Shown here piece by piece: positions 60,967 through 64,000 of a stretch of DNA of 64,000 nt. The stretch comes from Candidatus Nitrosopumilus salarius BD31 (lineage in GTDB: Archaea; Thermoproteota; Nitrososphaeria; Nitrososphaerales; Nitrosopumilaceae): NCBI RefSeq assembly GCF_000242875.2, contig NZ_AEXL02000075.1, forward strand, positions 1 to 64,000, written 5' to 3'. Position numbers and translations under genes: made by a program. The stretch's first letter is position 1; every line of letters begins with the position of its first letter. The notes under the pieces were generated by a model that was not told where the DNA came from, did not search any database, and worked only from the letters and a program-made list of their open reading frames with translations.

Positions 60967-61608
60967 ATGATAATTATGAAAATCGTAATTTTCGGTATAA
61001 TTGGTTTGTTGTTTTTTGTAGGTAGTATTGCACCATCATTTGCACATACTACTGTCCATGTTGAACAGTATCAAATTGAAGCAGGTTGGGGAATTGAACC
61101 TCCTGTAGTAGGAATACGAAATGATCTTGCCTTTAAAATTACTCAACCTGGTGAAACTGAAGGATCATACAAAGGAGTTACTAGTGTTTTCAAAGATGTA
61201 GATGCCACTGTAATGTTTGGAGGGGCTTCAAAAAAAATTAATGTTGACTCTGACCCTAGACCTGGATACTATTTCTCACCAATTATTCCAACTAAAACTG
61301 GTACCTACATGGTAGAATTCAAAGGCAAAATAGATGGAACTGTAATTGATATTAAAATTCCAGTTGAAGATGTAGAGTCTACTGCAGTCTTAGATTTTCC
61401 TCCTACAAACAGTGAAGGAACTGCAGATATTACTGCACTAAAGAATGCAATTTCATCATTACAACAAGATGTTTCAAAACTGAAATCTGGTGAGACATCT
61501 GTTTCTTCTTCTGACGGTGGAATATCTTATGACTTTGCAGTACTTGGATTGTCTATTGCAGCTGCGGCAATAATCTTAGCGATAATTGCACTAATTAAAA
61601 GAAAATAA
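60967..61608 (+). CDS. Exported membrane-anchored protein with N-terminal His, possible copper binding
   Basis: 213 residues. Signal peptide (1-26, GLLFFVGSIAPSFA), mature start HTTVHVEQYQIEAGWGIEP. His at position 1 plus another four residues on resembles copper-binding CopC-like N-termini. A beta-sandwich domain (about 30-140) follows, then a coiled stretch (ALKNAISSLQQDVSKLKSG), a Ser-rich linker and one C-terminal helix with KRK. Divergent from CopC-CopD, convergent with the blue copper gene. Copper function is inference. Confidence 0.65.
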   Translation: MIIMKIVIFGIIGLLFFVGSIAPSFAHTTVHVEQYQIEAGWGIEPPVVGIRNDLAFKITQPGETEGSYKGVTSVFKDVDATVMFGGASKKINVDSDPRPGYYFSPIIPTKTGTYMVEFKGKIDGTVIDIKIPVEDVESTAVLDFPPTNSEGTADITALKNAISSLQQDVSKLKSGETSVSSSDGGISYDFAVLGLSIAAAAIILAIIALIKRK

Positions 61609-61622
61609 GAAAAGAGGAATTC

Positions 61623-62486
61623 CTAAAACCTTGGAATGACTCTAGATTTTGCAGTGACTGCAACTATGCTTATGATTGCAACAGCTAGTACCATCATTGC
61701 AATTGTACCAAATTCTGGAACAACGTTTGAAAATACTACTTCTTCACCAATTGGTCCTGTTTTAGGATCATCTACTCCATAACCTTGGAAAGTTACAGTG
61801 ATGTCTACTGGATCAGAAGAACTTAGTGGTGCTGTTGTATGCATACCTGTGCCATCATGATGATGTGCACCTTCATCATTCAAAACTACTTCACCATTTT
61901 GTGTTACCAACATATCGTGGTTAACATGTTCTGCACCTTCAAATTCAATAGAAATCTCCATTGCTTCGCCTGCAGTTGGTGTTGAAGTCCAGATTGAAAC
62001 TTTTGTACCATCTGATAACATTCCGGTTGCAGATGCAGCACCTTCTATGTGCATCATATCACCTTCGTCACCATGATCATCATCATGCCCTGCTTCTTGT
62101 ACTATGATCAAACCTTTCATCCAAGGATGTACCATGCAGAAAAATGGAACTTCACCTGCTTCTGTTGCAGTCCATTCAAAAGAATTTCCTGCCATCAACA
62201 AACCAGTATCAAATTCACCACTTGGGCCACCTTCTGCTGTACCTGCTGTAAATGTGTGTGCTGCAGTATCAGTATTTGACATGATTACTTTACCACCAAC
62301 ATCTATTGTTGCAGTACTTGGAATGTAACATCCATCTGCGGTATCTTCACAACCTGGTGCACCAGAACCCGGTGCTGGAGAGATTGTGACTTCGGTATGA
62401 TCTGCAAAAGCAGCTGGTGTCATTGCGACAATACCTGCTGCGATAGCAAATAGTACGAAGAAAGAACTAATTACTTTAGTCTTCAT
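61623..62486 (-). CDS. Plastocyanin-like blue copper protein with PEFG anchor
   Basis: 287 residues. Signal peptide 1-28. Cupredoxin domain (about 30-130): copper ligands His77 (DTAAHTFT), Cys117, His120 and Met123 (FFCMVHPWMKG), the complete type-1 site. A short acidic/His linker precedes a second beta domain (about 150-255). The end VVPEFGTIAMMVLAV with a basic tail is a PEFG-type anchor. Such proteins carry electrons in the copper-based respiratory chains of ammonia-oxidising archaea. Confidence 0.93.
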   Translation of the reverse strand: MKTKVISSFFVLFAIAAGIVAMTPAAFADHTEVTISPAPGSGAPGCEDTADGCYIPSTATIDVGGKVIMSNTDTAAHTFTAGTAEGGPSGEFDTGLLMAGNSFEWTATEAGEVPFFCMVHPWMKGLIIVQEAGHDDDHGDEGDMMHIEGAASATGMLSDGTKVSIWTSTPTAGEAMEISIEFEGAEHVNHDMLVTQNGEVVLNDEGAHHHDGTGMHTTAPLSSSDPVDITVTFQGYGVDDPKTGPIGEEVVFSNVVPEFGTIAMMVLAVAIISIVAVTAKSRVIPRF

Positions 62487-62544
62487 TAAGCAATTTACTG
62501 ATTCGGATACATAAAAACCTCACTGGAATTTCCATTTGTGAAGA

Positions 62545-63366
62545 CTAGTTCTTTTTAGATTGGTACAACTTTAGAATACCAAACACAGGAATGCCAATAT
62601 ACATTCCAATATTAAGAAGAACTACAGATATGCCATATCCTAACATCTTTTCTTCTGAATCAATGTCTGCCTGATTTAATAGCGATAATGATGATAGCAT
62701 TGGAGTTAATGTCACTTTTACCACTTCTTTGAAAATAGGATGTTCTCTCTCAAAGTCGGCAACTGTTGGTGAGAATGAATAATAAAATTGATTAAAAGTA
62801 GTCATAAATGCCATGCCCGAATCTGTTTTTAGAATAGTATTATCTCTCAGTTCTCTTAATTGTTGTACTTGCGGTGCCATCTCAGAACCATATGTGGCAG
62901 TTGCAATTAGACATCCACCGTTTTCTTCATTTGGTTTATTATTTTCAGAAGGAAGTGTTGATTGAGTATTAACTTCACCTACTGAAATATCAAAAGAAAC
63001 TGTTTCTGGTGGAATTGGCTGAAACAAAATCCCCTCTATTTTGAAATTCATAGTATACACTCCTTCACCTTGATTGAACTCTATTGGAATTTTTACAGAA
63101 CCAACTGATGTATGCGTAAGTGGAATTGGTCCAAAAATAGTTTCACCTTCTTTAAAAACTGTTACTGACCAGTCAACATGCTCTTGAATTTTTTGTGTTT
63201 GAGGATTAATAAAATCTATATTTATTTTGGTTTGTATGTTTGGTTTAATTTCATCATATGTTAATTTGACATCTAGTGTTCCTTTTTCAGTTGGTAATGT
63301 TTGTGATTCTGCAAACACTGGAATAATTAACAAAGGAACTAACAACAACAATAGCAAAAATTTCAT
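62545..63366 (-). CDS. Secreted protein with CFI-box C-terminal module
   Basis: 273 residues. Signal peptide (LLLLLLVPLLIIPVFA), then a beta-rich domain (about 20-135). Residues 149-230 begin GGCLIATATYGSEMAPQV and continue with LRELRDNTILKTDSG and FYYSFSPTVADF, the CFI-box module known from secreted archaeal and bacterial proteins; it carries a conserved Cys. A final helix (about 245-265) anchors it. Function unknown. Convergent arrangement does not apply; it shares the strand with the blue copper gene downstream. Confidence 0.7.
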   Translation of the reverse strand: MKFLLLLLLVPLLIIPVFAESQTLPTEKGTLDVKLTYDEIKPNIQTKINIDFINPQTQKIQEHVDWSVTVFKEGETIFGPIPLTHTSVGSVKIPIEFNQGEGVYTMNFKIEGILFQPIPPETVSFDISVGEVNTQSTLPSENNKPNEENGGCLIATATYGSEMAPQVQQLRELRDNTILKTDSGMAFMTTFNQFYYSFSPTVADFEREHPIFKEVVKVTLTPMLSSLSLLNQADIDSEEKMLGYGISVVLLNIGMYIGIPVFGILKLYQSKKN

Positions 63367-63442
63367 ACATTTCCTTTAAAATTGATAAATAAAAGTCGTA
63401 CTGTAATTTTCATAAAAAATTCCCACGCATAGAAATCCTATA

Positions 63443-63458
63443 CCATATTTAAATATGG
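63443..63458. promoter_or_regulatory. Perfect 16-base palindrome with TATA core before the last gene
   Basis: CCATATTTAAATATGG is self-complementary over 16 bases. Its TTTAAATA core is about 25 bases before the GTG at 63475 of the downstream surface-protein gene, so it may be that gene's TATA box and an operator at once. Confidence 0.45.
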
Positions 63459-63459
63459 A

Positions 63460-64000
63460 ATGAACACAAATTTTGTGTTGTATAACAAATTTGCATTATT
63501 ACTAATTATTGCTGGCATTTTCATCATTCCTGTTATTCTCCCAAACGCATTTGCTCATGGACTTGGTGGTGATCAAGCAAAACCAATCAGTTTTGGTGAT
63601 ATGCAAGTAACTGTACGTACACAACTAAGTCCATCTGATATTACTGTTGGTGAAGTTGATACTGCAAATATGCAAGTACGTTTCTTTGATACGTTAACTG
63701 ACAAAAATCTTGATCAAGTAACATATAGAGTAGAAATTTGGCAAAGTGGTGAACTTTTAGCTAGAAACTTGTTTTATGATATGGATGGAAGATTAGATGT
63801 AAAAATCAAACCAAAAGCTACATGTAATGAAACTCATCTTGAAGAATGCTCAATTTACGGAGGTTCTGAACATGCTAGTGCACCAGGTGCATTATATGTT
63901 CAAGGTGCAGAATGTAATGATAATAATCTAGATATTTGTGCAAGACCATCAATCACTGGTCCAATATTTGTAAAGGGTGGTTTGTACAAAATTAGAGTTG
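63460..64000 (+). CDS. Secreted surface protein, 3' part beyond the window
   Basis: The first 180 codons from ATG 63460 (GTG at 63475 is a good alternative by TATA spacing). Signal peptide ends PNAFA, mature start [10 protein letters not shown]. The first domain contains [37 protein letters not shown] and later [17 protein letters not shown]. These match the proteins at 33718-35310 and 53835-55190 in order and spacing, so it is a third family member. The C-terminus and any anchor are outside the window. Confidence 0.75.
   Translation, partial: MNTNFVLYNKFALLLIIAGIFIIPVILPNAFAHGLGGDQAKPISFGDMQVTVRTQLSPSDITVGEVDTANMQVRFFDTLTDKNLDQVTYRVEIWQSGELLARNLFYDMDGRLDVKIKPKATCNETHLEECSIYGGSEHASAPGALYVQGAECNDNNLDICARPSITGPIFVKGGLYKIRV

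Noticed and set aside
1-64000. rRNA genes, riboswitches and CRISPR arrays
   Set aside because: I looked for conserved rRNA segments, regular repeat-spacer patterns and cobalamin-type leaders and saw none.

Overview
The window looks like part of a marine ammonia-oxidising archaeon (Thaumarchaeota / Nitrososphaerota, Nitrosopumilus-like). The DNA is very AT-rich. Archaeal hallmarks are sn-glycerol-1-phosphate dehydrogenase, an A-type ATP synthase, a 20S proteasome beta subunit, the KH/beta-CASP nuclease aCPSF1, archaeal pantoate kinase plus phosphopantothenate synthetase, and tRNA genes without encoded CCA (one with an apparent intron). Thaumarchaeal traits are an Amt ammonium transporter with a signal peptide, a copper-protein cluster (plastocyanin-like protein, CopC-CopD fusion), PEFG-type C-terminal anchors and IKNNAGWW repeats. 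The species is not identified by anything I can see.

Layout. 0-7 kb: partial PfkB kinase, small zinc proteins, cyclophilin, FMN reductase, BluB, tRNA-Arg (D-loop intron) and tRNA-Val. 7-17 kb: housekeeping genes (RtcA, NMN adenylyltransferase, class V aminotransferase, FKBP, G1P dehydrogenase, proteasome beta, aCPSF1, SepF, PP-loop thiolase, M24 peptidase). 17-22.7 kb: a minus-strand coenzyme A operon (pantoate kinase, phosphopantothenate synthetase, PanB, CoaBC, a 55-residue protein). 22.7-29 kb: PhoU-like regulator, Nudix, tandem-HTH Lrp regulator, and a LolCDE/MacB-like export operon. 29-31.8 kb: split UbiB kinase and Hsp20. 31.8-35.4 kb: a probable accessory patch of secreted proteins bounded by direct repeats. 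35.5-38 kb: a tightly coupled nucleotide operon (Tmk-like, HD hydrolase, UMP kinase). 39-51.6 kb: A-type ATP synthase genes in three transcription units around Amt and a rhodanese. 51.6-53 kb: divergent pyrI/pyrB. 53-64 kb: cell-surface and metal homeostasis (PEFG proteins, NikR-like regulator with ZnuABC-like transporter, CopC/CopD/beta-propeller fusion, blue copper protein, CFI-box protein).

Themes. Copper handling and divalent metal uptake sit together near the right end, as expected for a lifestyle based on copper enzymes. The CoA operon encodes the archaeal route from ketoisovalerate to 4'-phosphopantetheine, apart from the ketopantoate reductase step. Three genes (secreted protein at 2.3 kb, phosphopantothenate synthetase at 21.1 kb, UbiB at 30.4 kb) are each interrupted at a short poly-A run and each is restored by one extra A, which points to sequencing indels or slippage rather than three independent gene deaths. 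Many genes have a TATA-like element about 25-27 bases before the start codon, consistent with leaderless transcripts. There are no rRNA genes, CRISPR arrays, recognisable transposases or integrases.
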